NCBI GenBank assembly: GCA_902489855.1
Contig: CABUBS010000070.1
Coordinates: forward strand, 1-10,287
Origin: an uncultured Collinsella sp.
GTDB lineage: Bacteria > Actinomycetota > Coriobacteriia > Coriobacteriales > Coriobacteriaceae
DNA length: 10,287 nucleotides
Direction of reading: 5' to 3'
Of the stretch, positions 1 through 5,952 are shown piece by piece; the first letter of the stretch is position 1, and each line of letters opens with the position of its first letter. The notes beneath the pieces are model-generated. The model did not search any database and was not told the DNA's origin. It saw nothing but the letters and a program-made list of their open reading frames with translations. Both the position numbers and the translations under genes were made by a program.

Positions 1-2490
1 GCGGGCGTACTCGTCCACCTCGCCGCAGCCGAGGCCGGTGCGAGCGGCCCGGAGTACGATGCGGCAAAACAGAAGGTCGCGGACGCGGAGGCAGCCCTCG
101 CTGCCGCACAAGCGGCACAGTCCCAGTGCGAGTCCGAGCTCGAGCGGGCGCAGTCCGCTGCAGCAACGGCACAGACCGAACTGAATGATGCCCAGGCGTC
201 CCTCTCCGCGAAGCAGCAGGCCGCGACCGATGCCGAATCCGGCGTGAACGCCGCCCAGTCCGCACTCGATGCCGCGAACGCCGACCTCGATGCCGCCAAG
301 CAGGCGAACGTCGACGCCGTCGCCAAGCTGGATGCAGCGAAGCAGGCTGTCAAGGACGCTGAGTCCGCCAAGGCAGCCGCCGACGAAGAGCTTGCGAACG
401 CCAAGGCCGCAAAGGATACCGCAGACGCCGCCGTGACCGCCGCGCAGCAGAAGGTCGACGAGGCACAGGCGAAACTCGACTCCGCCGACGCGCAGCTCAA
501 GCAGGGAGCCATCGGCTTCTTCCGTGCCATGGGTGCCGATTCAGCCATCGAGATCATCCAGAACTGCACATACAAGGACTACACCGAGGTGGGGAACAGC
601 CTCGACGCGACCAGTCTCGACAACATGCTCGCGGCAATCCCGTACATGAAGTCCATCAACGAGTATCGCAAGTCCGTCGGTCTCTCTGAGCTCCAGGTCA
701 CGTACAAGCTCATTGCGGCGGCGATTGCCAACGCGAACTATTCCGATGTCAAGTTTGGGCATTCCATGCAATTCGATACGAGCGAAAACCTCGCATGGAA
801 CTATGGAACCGATCCGAAACCGCAGTGGGTGGACCAAGAAAAGGCTTTCTTCGATCAGGCGGTTCAGGAGCTCTATGGCGTCACCGGTCTAACCGGTAAG
901 GATGCCGTAGACTTCTACAAGTCGCATAGTGGGATTGAATCCTATGTCAACCAGCATTTCAAGGTTGCCGGATATCCCGCAACCGTCGGTCACTACCTGC
1001 ATGTCATCAGCCCCGAAATCGGCTATATGGGCATGGCGGTCTGCAGCAAGGGAACCATGAACGGCTGGAAGACCGACAGCTTCGATACCGCAAACCTGGG
1101 TTGGGCAGGCTCCGGTTGGAACATGAATCCCATGTCCGTCGACGAGTACGAGCAGAAGCTGACCTCCTATATCAACGGCCTCAAGAACGCCAAGAGCGCA
1201 CTCGACGCAGCCAAGGCCGATCTCGCATCCAAGAAGCAGGCAGCCGCCGGCGCCGCCGCAACCGTCCAGCAGAAGCAGGTCGCAGCGGATTCCGCACAGG
1301 CAGATGTCGATGCCGCGAAGCAGGGCGTTGCCGATGCCCAGCGTGCCGTCGATGCCGCAAAGGCCGATCTCGCATCCAAGCAGCAGGGCGTCACGGATGC
1401 CCAGACCGAGCTTGATGCGGCGAAATCGGACCTCGATGTCGCCAACGCGGCAGTCGATACGGCAAAGTCGACCGTCCAGCAGAAGCAGGTCGCCTTTGAT
1501 GCCGCCAATGCGGTCGTAACGGCCGCACAGACCAAGCTGGATTCCGCCAAGGCGGACACCGAGGCCAAGCAGCAGGATGTCATGGATGCGAACGCCGATC
1601 TCGCGAAGTTCTTCCAGGACGTCGCCGACGCCAAGAAGGCGCTCGATACAGCAAAGAGCGTCCATGACGCGGCGGCAGCCGGCCAGGCCGAGAAGGCGGC
1701 AGTCCTCGCCGCCGCCGAGCAAAAGGCGGACGCCACCGCACGCGCCCTCGCGGATGCCCAGCGTGCCGTCGATGCCGCAAAGGCCGACACCGGCGTTGCC
1801 GCCGACAGGCTTACCGGCTCCCAGACCGATCTCGAGGACGCACAGTCGAACCTCGACATCCTCACCGGCCTTGCCGCGAAGCTCGCAGAGGCACAGCAGC
1901 GCGAGCAGGATGCAGTAAAGGCCGTCAATGACACCAAGGCCGCCCTCGATGCCGCGAAGGCGGATGCCATCGCCGCCGAGTCCCTGGTCTCCGCCGCCGA
2001 GCAGGCGAAGGCGCAGGCAGACGCCAAGTTGTCGAAGCTGAACTCCATCGATGCCGACGCGGCGCTCGCCTTCGGCCATGATGTGAACGCGGATGACGCC
2101 CTCAACGCGCTTTTCGCCGCAGCAGTCGAGGCACGTGCCAAGGTCGCGCCCGCCAAGGCCATCCTGGACGAGAAGCAGGCCGCGGTGGACGGGCTCCAGC
2201 CCGGCTACGATGCGGCACTCGCCGCCTACGAGTTGGCGAAGTCCGACCGCATCGCAGCGGAGCAGAAGCTTTCCGATGAGATCGCACGACAGGAGGCGGA
2301 GGAGGCCGCAAAGAAGCAGGCGGCATACACCCCGAAGCACCTCGCCGGCACGGATACCGCCCAGCCCGGCAGCCTCGCCCAGACCGGCGACAGCGCGGGA
2401 CTCATCGGCGAGACGTTCGCCATCGGCGGCACCGTCCTCGTGGCAGCCGGCGTCTTCCTCGATCTGAAGAAGCGCCGCGAGCAGATGTAA
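1..2490 (+). CDS. Cell-wall-anchored surface protein: coiled coil - CAP domain - coiled coil - sortase signal (5' end outside window)
   Basis: The reading frame is open from base 1, so the gene starts upstream of the window; an ATG-like start is not visible, and the GTG at 244 is only an internal valine. About 829 residues are visible. Residues 1-170 and about 395-770 are Ala/Lys/Asp/Gln-rich heptads typical of a long coiled coil. Between them, at about 209-361 (bases 625-1083), lies a CAP/SCP-PR1 fold, seen as INEYRKSVGL, FGHS, ENLAW and GHYLHV...YMGMAV. The histidines of FGHS and GHYLH and the glutamate of ENLAW match the conserved CAP cavity residues. The end has LAQTGD (an LPXTG variant, bases about 2374-2391), a hydrophobic stretch and a KKRREQM tail, so a class A-type sortase would anchor it to peptidoglycan. 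The coiled coil may act as a stalk projecting the CAP domain. Its ligand is unknown; adhesion or immune interaction is inference. Confidence 0.88.
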   Translation, partial: AGVLVHLAAAEAGASGPEYDAAKQKVADAEAALAAAQAAQSQCESELERAQSAAATAQTELNDAQASLSAKQQAATDAESGVNAAQSALDAANADLDAAKQANVDAVAKLDAAKQAVKDAESAKAAADEELANAKAAKDTADAAVTAAQQKVDEAQAKLDSADAQLKQGAIGFFRAMGADSAIEIIQNCTYKDYTEVGNSLDATSLDNMLAAIPYMKSINEYRKSVGLSELQVTYKLIAAAIANANYSDVKFGHSMQFDTSENLAWNYGTDPKPQWVDQEKAFFDQAVQELYGVTGLTGKDAVDFYKSHSGIESYVNQHFKVAGYPATVGHYLHVISPEIGYMGMAVCSKGTMNGWKTDSFDTANLGWAGSGWNMNPMSVDEYEQKLTSYINGLKNAKSALDAAKADLASKKQAAAGAAATVQQKQVAADSAQADVDAAKQGVADAQRAVDAAKADLASKQQGVTDAQTELDAAKSDLDVANAAVDTAKSTVQQKQVAFDAANAVVTAAQTKLDSAKADTEAKQQDVMDANADLAKFFQDVADAKKALDTAKSVHDAAAAGQAEKAAVLAAAEQKADATARALADAQRAVDAAKADTGVAADRLTGSQTDLEDAQSNLDILTGLAAKLAEAQQREQDAVKAVNDTKAALDAAKADAIAAESLVSAAEQAKAQADAKLSKLNSIDADAALAFGHDVNADDALNALFAAAVEARAKVAPAKAILDEKQAAVDGLQPGYDAALAAYELAKSDRIAAEQKLSDEIARQEAEEAAKKQAAYTPKHLAGTDTAQPGSLAQTGDSAGLIGETFAIGGTVLVAAGVFLDLKKRREQM
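1213..1787 (+). repeat. Internal direct repeats in the coiled-coil stalk
   Basis: Exact DNA repeats lie inside the second coiled-coil block. A 35-bp unit occurs at 1333-1367 and 1753-1787 (offset 420 bp). A 23-bp unit occurs at 1261-1283 and 1471-1493 (offset 210 bp). A 21-bp unit occurs at 1213-1233 and 1360-1380 (offset 147 bp). The offsets are 140, 70 and 49 residues, all multiples of seven, so the duplications keep the heptad register. This fits stalk-length change by in-frame recombination. Confidence 0.75.
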
Positions 2491-2497
2491 AAGCGAA

Positions 2498-2533
2498 CCG
2501 GGCGCTGGACACCGGCCAGTGGTCAACGCCCGG
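2498..2533. other. Hairpin after the surface-protein gene, possible weak terminator
   Basis: CCGGGCG (2498-2504) pairs perfectly with CGCCCGG (2527-2533), and CTGG/CCAG (2505-2508/2516-2519) extends the stem. It begins 8 bp after the stop codon. No T tract follows, so it is not a standard intrinsic terminator; it could be Rho-dependent or 3'-end-stabilising. It ends about 20 bp before the next start, so partial read-through into the lipoprotein gene is possible. Confidence 0.35.
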
Positions 2534-2555
2534 CTTCATGGATAGGGAGATCGGT

Positions 2556-3206
2556 GTGAGAACAAAGGCTATTATCGTTGCGTTTCTGGTGTGCCTCATG
2601 GCACCTCAACTTGGATGCTCCAGCGTTGCAAAGCAAGAAAGCGGCTCTGCGGAAAGGACCACCACAGCGGTAAAGAATAAAGACAAAAAGAAGCCGAGCG
2701 AAGAAAAGGCGGCGCAAGCCTCTGGAGCCAAGTCCGAGGAGAAGAAAGAGTCCGCCGACAAGGACCAGAAGTCCGATGACTCCAAGAAGGAGGACAACAA
2801 AGCTTCCGACTCGTCGAAGTCAGACAACAAGGGCGATTCCTCCCAGTCTAAGCAGAATTCCGGTAATTCTCAGAACTCTGGCAGCAATAACTCTTCTTCC
2901 AACGGCGGTAGCCAGAAGAAGTGGATTGCCGAGCAGGGCCACTGGGAGACAGATTACAGCCAGGTCTGGGTGCCGAATGTGGTTTATACGCGCCATGAAC
3001 GGTGGATCTGCAGTGCATGCCACGCGGCATTTGGATCTGCAGCCGAAATGGACGCTCACGCTCACGCTACTTTTGGCGATGCACAGCATCCTAACGGCGG
3101 TTCTGCAATCAATGATTCGTATACCACCTCTGAGGACCAAGGACATTATGAACAGCAGGCTACGGGACAACATTGGGTTGTCGACGTCGCCGGCCACTGG
3201 GAGTAA
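2556..3206 (+). CDS. Probable lipoprotein with charged linker and CxxC...HxH metal-binding-like C-terminal module
   Basis: I start this at the GTG at 2556 (216 aa): GGGAG at 2544-2548 is well placed, and the protein then opens with a signal sequence, VRTKAIIVAFLVCLMAPQLGC. An in-frame ATG at 2538 lacks a ribosome site and would add charged residues. Cys21 is a plausible lipidation site, although the residues before it (QLG) fit a lipobox imperfectly. Residues about 28-122 are a Lys/Glu/Ser/Asn-rich low-complexity linker, as expected for spanning the cell wall. The C-terminal 95 residues hold ICSACHAAF...HAHATF (Cys152, Cys155, His168, His170), resembling a C2H2 zinc finger, framed by recurring GHWE, GHYEQQ, HWVVD and GHWE motifs. 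Similar secreted modules occur in gut Firmicutes and Actinobacteria as far as I recall; no function is known to me. It is followed by its own terminator, so it is probably monocistronic or co-transcribed with the surface protein. Confidence 0.75.
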   Translation: MRTKAIIVAFLVCLMAPQLGCSSVAKQESGSAERTTTAVKNKDKKKPSEEKAAQASGAKSEEKKESADKDQKSDDSKKEDNKASDSSKSDNKGDSSQSKQNSGNSQNSGSNNSSSNGGSQKKWIAEQGHWETDYSQVWVPNVVYTRHERWICSACHAAFGSAAEMDAHAHATFGDAQHPNGGSAINDSYTTSEDQGHYEQQATGQHWVVDVAGHWE

Positions 3207-3256
3207 TGTGCATCGTTCCTCTCCTCTTACATTCGGTGAATACATATTTGTTCGCG

Positions 3257-3281
3257 GGCGGTCGGTTTCGGCCGCCTTTTT
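3257..3281 (+). terminator. Intrinsic terminator after the lipoprotein gene
   Basis: GGCGGTCG (3257-3264) pairs with CGGCCGCC (3269-3276) over eight pairs including one G-T wobble, closing a GTTT loop, and is followed immediately by TTTTT (3277-3281). This is a textbook Rho-independent terminator 50 bp past the stop codon. Confidence 0.85.
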
Positions 3282-3334
3282 ATGTGCTCAGTTTGGGAAT
3301 AAACGATAGGAGAATAATCAATCAGGAGGCCGCT

Positions 3335-3475
3335 GTGGAAAACAAGAATGCCAGTAAAAAGAAAACCGAAGAGCCGATGAGCCTCAAGGATAAAAAGGGA
3401 CAGGCCATTGCCGGATCAAAAAGAATTGCTGAGGAGCGCGCTGAACGTAGAAGACTAATGGGCCTTGACGTCTAG
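3335..3475 (+). CDS. Small basic hypothetical protein (46 aa)
   Basis: A GTG start at 3335 lies 5 bp after a perfect AGGAGG (3324-3329). It gives a 46-residue protein very rich in Lys, Arg and Glu (VENKNASKKKTEEPMSLK... ending AERRRLMGLDV). The longer reading of this frame, starting at 3173, runs through the preceding terminator and is not credible. No signal peptide, membrane segment or known domain is visible; the C-terminal half could form a charged amphipathic helix. It lies just downstream of a terminator and upstream of the inverted-repeat region and mob genes, so a nucleic-acid-binding or mobilization-accessory role is possible but only inferred from charge and position. Confidence 0.6.
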   Translation: MENKNASKKKTEEPMSLKDKKGQAIAGSKRIAEERAERRRLMGLDV

Positions 3476-3704
3476 CTGATAGCCCATCGATGTCTTAATT
3501 GTTCCCGAAGCCTTTCGAGAAAGAAGATGAGGCCTCTCATCTTCTGCCTACGCTTCGCTGCGTCTATGCCCCCTTCTGGGGCATGCAAGATGACTGTGGG
3601 TGGCATTTTTGTGGGCCCATTCGGACCCCAAAAACACCACGCCACAGACCTTGCTTATCGCCTGCTACGGCGATAAGGTTGTTGTGAAGTTGAAACTCCG
3701 CGAT

Positions 3705-3734
3705 GAAGAATCGCGGAGACGATTCTTCGTTTTT
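3705..3734 (+). terminator. Possible attenuator terminator within the mob leader
   Basis: GAAGAATCG (3705-3713) pairs perfectly with CGATTCTTC (3720-3728), followed by G and TTTTT (3730-3734). Its 5' arm overlaps the 3' half of the stem 3696-3704/3710-3718, so the two structures exclude each other, as in attenuators. Equally it may be only one of the DNA palindromes of an oriT. Confidence 0.35.
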
Positions 3735-3821
3735 GGAACGACGCTAGCCGTTCCTCAAAAGGAAAGCGAATCGCATAGCAGGTTTTGATCGGAGGCCTCT
3801 CCGATCGCTGATTCGTTTTCC

Positions 3822-3826
3822 GGAGG
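3822..3826 (+). promoter_or_regulatory. Shine-Dalgarno of mobC abutting a 12-bp stem
   Basis: GGAGG ends 4 bp before the ATG at 3831 and fixes this start. It begins directly after the 3' arm (3810-3821) of the 12-bp stem with 3761-3772, so folding of the leader could influence ribosome access. Confidence 0.6.
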
Positions 3827-3830
3827 AATC

Positions 3831-4367
3831 ATGAGCAGGCTCCGCCCACACACCGTCAAGGCGTCTCTTTCCGATGAAGAGAAGAAAGCCATCATCGCAA
3901 TCGCAAAGCGACATGAGATGAGTGAGGCGGAACTCATACGTTTTGTCTTATGCAATGCCGACGATCTCGATATCGATTTTGGTCTTGCGGAAATTGCTGA
4001 TCAAAAATCTCGAACTGAAGAATTGCACATCAGGGTCTCACCGGAAGAAAAAAGGATAATCGAAAGCAATGCTGATTTCCTTGGCGTGACCGTGAGCTCG
4101 TATGCACGGCGCGTACTAATTAACGGGAAGATCGAGAAAATCGATTTCGACCATGGCGGCGTGGAGAAGATCTATCATGAGCTTTTGAAGCAGGGTACGA
4201 ACCTTAACCAGTTGGCGCACTTCATAAACGCGCAAGGACTTTCGGCTTACGACGAAACTGCCGTTCTTATGGCCATCGGGTGCGTTGCTAAAAGTTCTGA
4301 TTACGCTTTTCAATTCTTGAGAACGCTCGAGCGTCGCTATTTCACCGATGGCGGCGATGCAAAGTGA
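3831..4367 (+). CDS. mobC: MobC-like mobilization accessory protein
   Basis: This 178-residue protein starts at an ATG with GGAGG 4 bp upstream. Residues about 8-42 and 63-98 both look like ribbon-helix-helix DNA-binding units: a short beta segment (TVKASLS, ELHIRVS) followed by helices with SEAELIRFVL and SSYARRVLI. The segment 118-135, HELLKQGTNLNQLAHFIN with residues before and after, is the signature of the MobC family (bacterial mobilization protein). In known systems MobC binds the origin of transfer and helps the relaxase open the DNA at the nick site. The stop overlaps the relaxase start (GTGA, 4364-4367), so the two are translationally coupled. Two tandem ribbon-helix-helix units in one chain are slightly unusual and could let a monomer or dimer contact several of the upstream inverted repeats; that is inference. 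Confidence 0.85.
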   Translation: MSRLRPHTVKASLSDEEKKAIIAIAKRHEMSEAELIRFVLCNADDLDIDFGLAEIADQKSRTEELHIRVSPEEKRIIESNADFLGVTVSSYARRVLINGKIEKIDFDHGGVEKIYHELLKQGTNLNQLAHFINAQGLSAYDETAVLMAIGCVAKSSDYAFQFLRTLERRYFTDGGDAK

Positions 4368-5563
4368 CTGTTATCAAGCAGAAGAGCGTATCGAGCGAGC
4401 GCTACGCAAAGAACGTTCGGCGGTACATCAACGGGAAACATGCCCTTGCCCGTGATGGCTGGAACATCAAATGCGATAAGTACTGGTTTTCGAAAATGGC
4501 AATGACGCGGAAGGTTTTCCATCACGACACGCCTTCGCGAGCCGGCGCGAAGAACGTGACTATCCTCCACCAGATTCTCGCGTTTCTCCCCGAAGAATGT
4601 TCGTGCAACGGCGGTAAAATGGCGCCGGATGCATGTATGGCCTACGCAAGGCAATGGGTCGCGAAGCATTACCCGAATCAGCAAGTTATCTTCGCGCTAC
4701 ACGAGGAAAGCGACAAGGCGGGAAAACGCTACGCAGTGCACATGGCAATCAACCGCACGGATCTCCTGACAGGAAAACGTTGTGAGACGGGCGGGCGTCA
4801 CGGGAAGTTCGAACGCGCCTCGTGGGTCCGCGAACTCGATAAGGACTGGAATCTCGCCCAACTTGAAAAGGGTAAGAAAAATTCGAAGATTCGTGATCGT
4901 CAACCGCGCGACACGGAAAAGGAGATTATTGGTCGCGGCGAGTACAGTTATAAAAACAATCTGCGTGAGCTGATCCATATTGCGATTGACGAAGGTCGCG
5001 TAAAGAATATGGAGCAGTTCAAAAAACTACTTGCATCATGGGGCGTAGACATTTTCATCAAGAACAATCGAGTCTATGCGACAGATCTCGATATCAAAGA
5101 AGCCGGCAATCCGAAGTGCACCTTCAACCTGACTCGTCTTGACGGACGCTTCGCGTTGAAGTCATTGCAGACGGCTTTCGAAAATAACGTGTTGGAGGCC
5201 GAGCGTGCGCTTCCATACGAGAAGCGCTGTGAGATTTATATCCGACGACTCAAGAAAGCATACTCGGCGTGGGTCGAGCAGGCTAAAGCAAGCAAAGGCG
5301 TCGCCTACAATTCGTTTCCTAAATTCATTACACCGAAGTGTGACGAAGACCTGCTCGAAGATCCGGCGGTTCGCGATGAACTTCTTGCGCGTCGCGGTTA
5401 TGCGAGGGAGATTCGCAACCGTTACGCCGGCGCCGTTCCCAATGCCGGCGATGACCGCGTTCGCACCGCCGGCCAGGCGCACGGCGGTAGCACTGTGTCG
5501 CGACAGATGGGCGATCGCGTTATCGACCGTGGCGATTTCTCACGTGGTGACACGCCTCGCTAG
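4364..5563 (+). CDS. Relaxase / mobilization nuclease, MobP-type (399 aa)
   Basis: This would nick one strand at oriT, stay covalently bound to the 5' end and lead the strand into the recipient. The GTG start overlaps the mobC stop by 4 bp and keeps the N-terminal motif intact. Tyr21, in RRYINGK, corresponds to the catalytic tyrosine of RP4 TraI (KYITD). The metal-binding motif is at about 113-130: LHEESD (His113, Asp117) and AVHMAINRTD (His126, Asn130). It aligns with the HxD...HxHxxxN motif of TraI, but the first histidine of HxH is Ala124. Residues about 190-260 (ELIHIAIDEG...LLASWGVDIF) match the region that follows the nuclease domain in this family. The C-terminal 50 residues are Gly/Arg-rich and probably disordered. 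Total length is short; there is no helicase or primase domain, as is usual for mobilizable plasmids. Confidence 0.85.
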   Translation: MTVIKQKSVSSERYAKNVRRYINGKHALARDGWNIKCDKYWFSKMAMTRKVFHHDTPSRAGAKNVTILHQILAFLPEECSCNGGKMAPDACMAYARQWVAKHYPNQQVIFALHEESDKAGKRYAVHMAINRTDLLTGKRCETGGRHGKFERASWVRELDKDWNLAQLEKGKKNSKIRDRQPRDTEKEIIGRGEYSYKNNLRELIHIAIDEGRVKNMEQFKKLLASWGVDIFIKNNRVYATDLDIKEAGNPKCTFNLTRLDGRFALKSLQTAFENNVLEAERALPYEKRCEIYIRRLKKAYSAWVEQAKASKGVAYNSFPKFITPKCDEDLLEDPAVRDELLARRGYAREIRNRYAGAVPNAGDDRVRTAGQAHGGSTVSRQMGDRVIDRGDFSRGDTPR

Positions 5564-5679
5564 TTTTGGATAGTTCATCGTCAGTGCCCTGGCGCGCTAC
5601 CGTTCGGTGCCGATTCTGCCACGCTTGCAGTCTCGGCGAGGGTGGGGAGCATGAATTGAATGAAGAGGGCCAGCCACTC

Positions 5680-5688
5680 TGATAGAAT
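5680..5688 (+). promoter_or_regulatory. Candidate extended -10 promoter of the 41-residue peptide gene
   Basis: TGATAGAAT is an extended -10 element (TGN plus TAGAAT, five of six matches to TATAAT). A TTGAAT at 5656-5661 is about 4 bp too far upstream to be an ideal -35. Transcription would start near 5695, giving a leader of roughly 55 nt before the ATG at 5752. An imperfect direct repeat (about 5689-5705 and 5707-5722) lies in that leader. Confidence 0.4.
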
Positions 5689-5751
5689 CGTCCTCGCTGT
5701 CGGCAGTCCTCGTGCCGGGCAGAGCCCTCCATTCGATGGGAGGTGATGCCC

Positions 5752-5877
5752 ATGACCGATTTCACTGAGTTCGTGAAGCTCCTGACCGCTATGGTCTCGC
5801 TCCTCACGGCCCTTGTCGGCCTTTCCAAGGCACTTAAGCAGGGCTCGAAGCCCAAAAAGAAAGGTCACCGTCGCTAA
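5752..5877 (+). CDS. 41-residue hydrophobic peptide with basic tail, candidate type I toxin
   Basis: An ATG at 5752 follows GGGAGGTGAT (5738-5747), almost a full complement of the 16S rRNA tail, so translation is very likely. The peptide begins MTDFTEFVKLLTAMVSLL, continues through TALVGLSKALKQ and ends GSKPKKKGHRR: a short acidic start, one hydrophobic helix of about 20 residues and a strongly basic tail. This architecture is shared by type I toxin-antitoxin membrane peptides (the Fst/TxpA type and holin-like toxins), and its position beside mobilization genes fits a plasmid stability role. The gene has its own candidate promoter and downstream hairpins. An antisense RNA antitoxin would be expected; I cannot prove one. 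Alternatives are another small membrane peptide or a mobilization accessory. Confidence 0.6.
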   Translation: MTDFTEFVKLLTAMVSLLTALVGLSKALKQGSKPKKKGHRR

Positions 5878-5888
5878 GACGATGACCT
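5862..5888. terminator. Hairpin over the stop codon of the small peptide, terminator-like for the - strand
   Basis: AGGTCA (5862-5867) pairs with TGACCT (5883-5888) and CGTC (5869-5872) with GACG (5878-5881), with one mismatch and the stop codon in the loop. Reading leftward it is followed by TTTCTTTTT, so it would terminate a - strand transcript, for example an antisense RNA against the peptide mRNA. Reading rightward there is no T tract. Confidence 0.35.
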
Positions 5889-5902
5889 AACTTCGTTAAG
5901 CA

Positions 5903-5951
5903 ACGGCTCTGCCCAGCTCACTACAACTTGGGCTGCCGTCGGCATTATTTT
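5903..5951 (+). terminator. Candidate terminator of the small-peptide transcript
   Basis: ACGGC/GCCGT (5903-5907/5935-5939) and GCCCA/TGGGC (5911-5915/5929-5933) form a two-part stem with a 13-nt loop, followed by a T-rich stretch ATTATTTTA (5944-5952). It sits 25 bp after the stop codon at 5877, as is typical for short toxin transcripts. Confidence 0.5.
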
Positions 5952-5952
5952 A

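Larger units (their letters stand above)
3476..3830 (+). other. Hairpin-dense intergenic region upstream of mobC: candidate oriT and/or structured leader
   Basis: No credible gene lies in these 355 bp, but nine inverted repeats do. They are: 3522-3531/3536-3545 (10 bp, GCCT loop); 3566-3572/3578-3584 (7 bp); a long imperfect stem 3595-3615/3626-3646, extended inward by GG/CC pairs around an ATTC loop; 3654-3662/3669-3677 (9 bp); 3696-3704/3710-3718 (9 bp); an overlapping alternative 3705-3713/3720-3728 (9 bp) followed by T5; 3735-3740/3749-3754 (6 bp); 3787-3794/3799-3806 (8 bp, GCCT loop); and 3761-3772/3810-3821 (12 bp with one wobble) enclosing the previous one. Origins of transfer are typically inverted-repeat-rich and lie beside mobC/relaxase genes, which is the basis for the call. 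I cannot identify a nick site. A structured RNA or attenuator leader for the mob operon is the alternative. Confidence 0.55.
3522..5563 (+). mobile_element. Mobilization module (candidate oriT, mobC-like gene, relaxase gene)
   Basis: An inverted-repeat region, a MobC-like accessory gene and a relaxase gene lie in order on one strand, the two genes overlapping by 4 bp. This is the standard organisation of the mobilization region of small plasmids and integrative mobilizable elements. No type IV secretion genes or coupling protein are in the window, so it would depend on a helper. No recombinase or attachment site is visible, so plasmid and integrated states cannot be distinguished. Confidence 0.65.

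Noticed and set aside
889..2526. Long - strand open frame of 545 codons opposite the surface protein
   Set aside because: It is the antisense shadow of an Ala/Asp/Lys repeat-rich, GC-rich gene; its Leu/Gly/Cys/Arg-rich composition has no domain sense.
3499..3788. Short + strand frames in the inverted-repeat region (62 residues each)
   Set aside because: They run through multiple hairpins, lack ribosome sites and have no protein-like composition.
3476..3830. CRISPR array
   Set aside because: The repeated elements are different inverted repeats, not a constant direct repeat with equal spacers.
5581..5685. - strand hydrophobic frame (SEWLALFIQFMLPTLAETAS) opposite the region before the 41-residue peptide
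   Set aside because: It looks membrane-like, but the only start near a GAGG is a rare ATT; no ATG, GTG or TTG is properly placed. It could be revisited if a - strand transcript is found.
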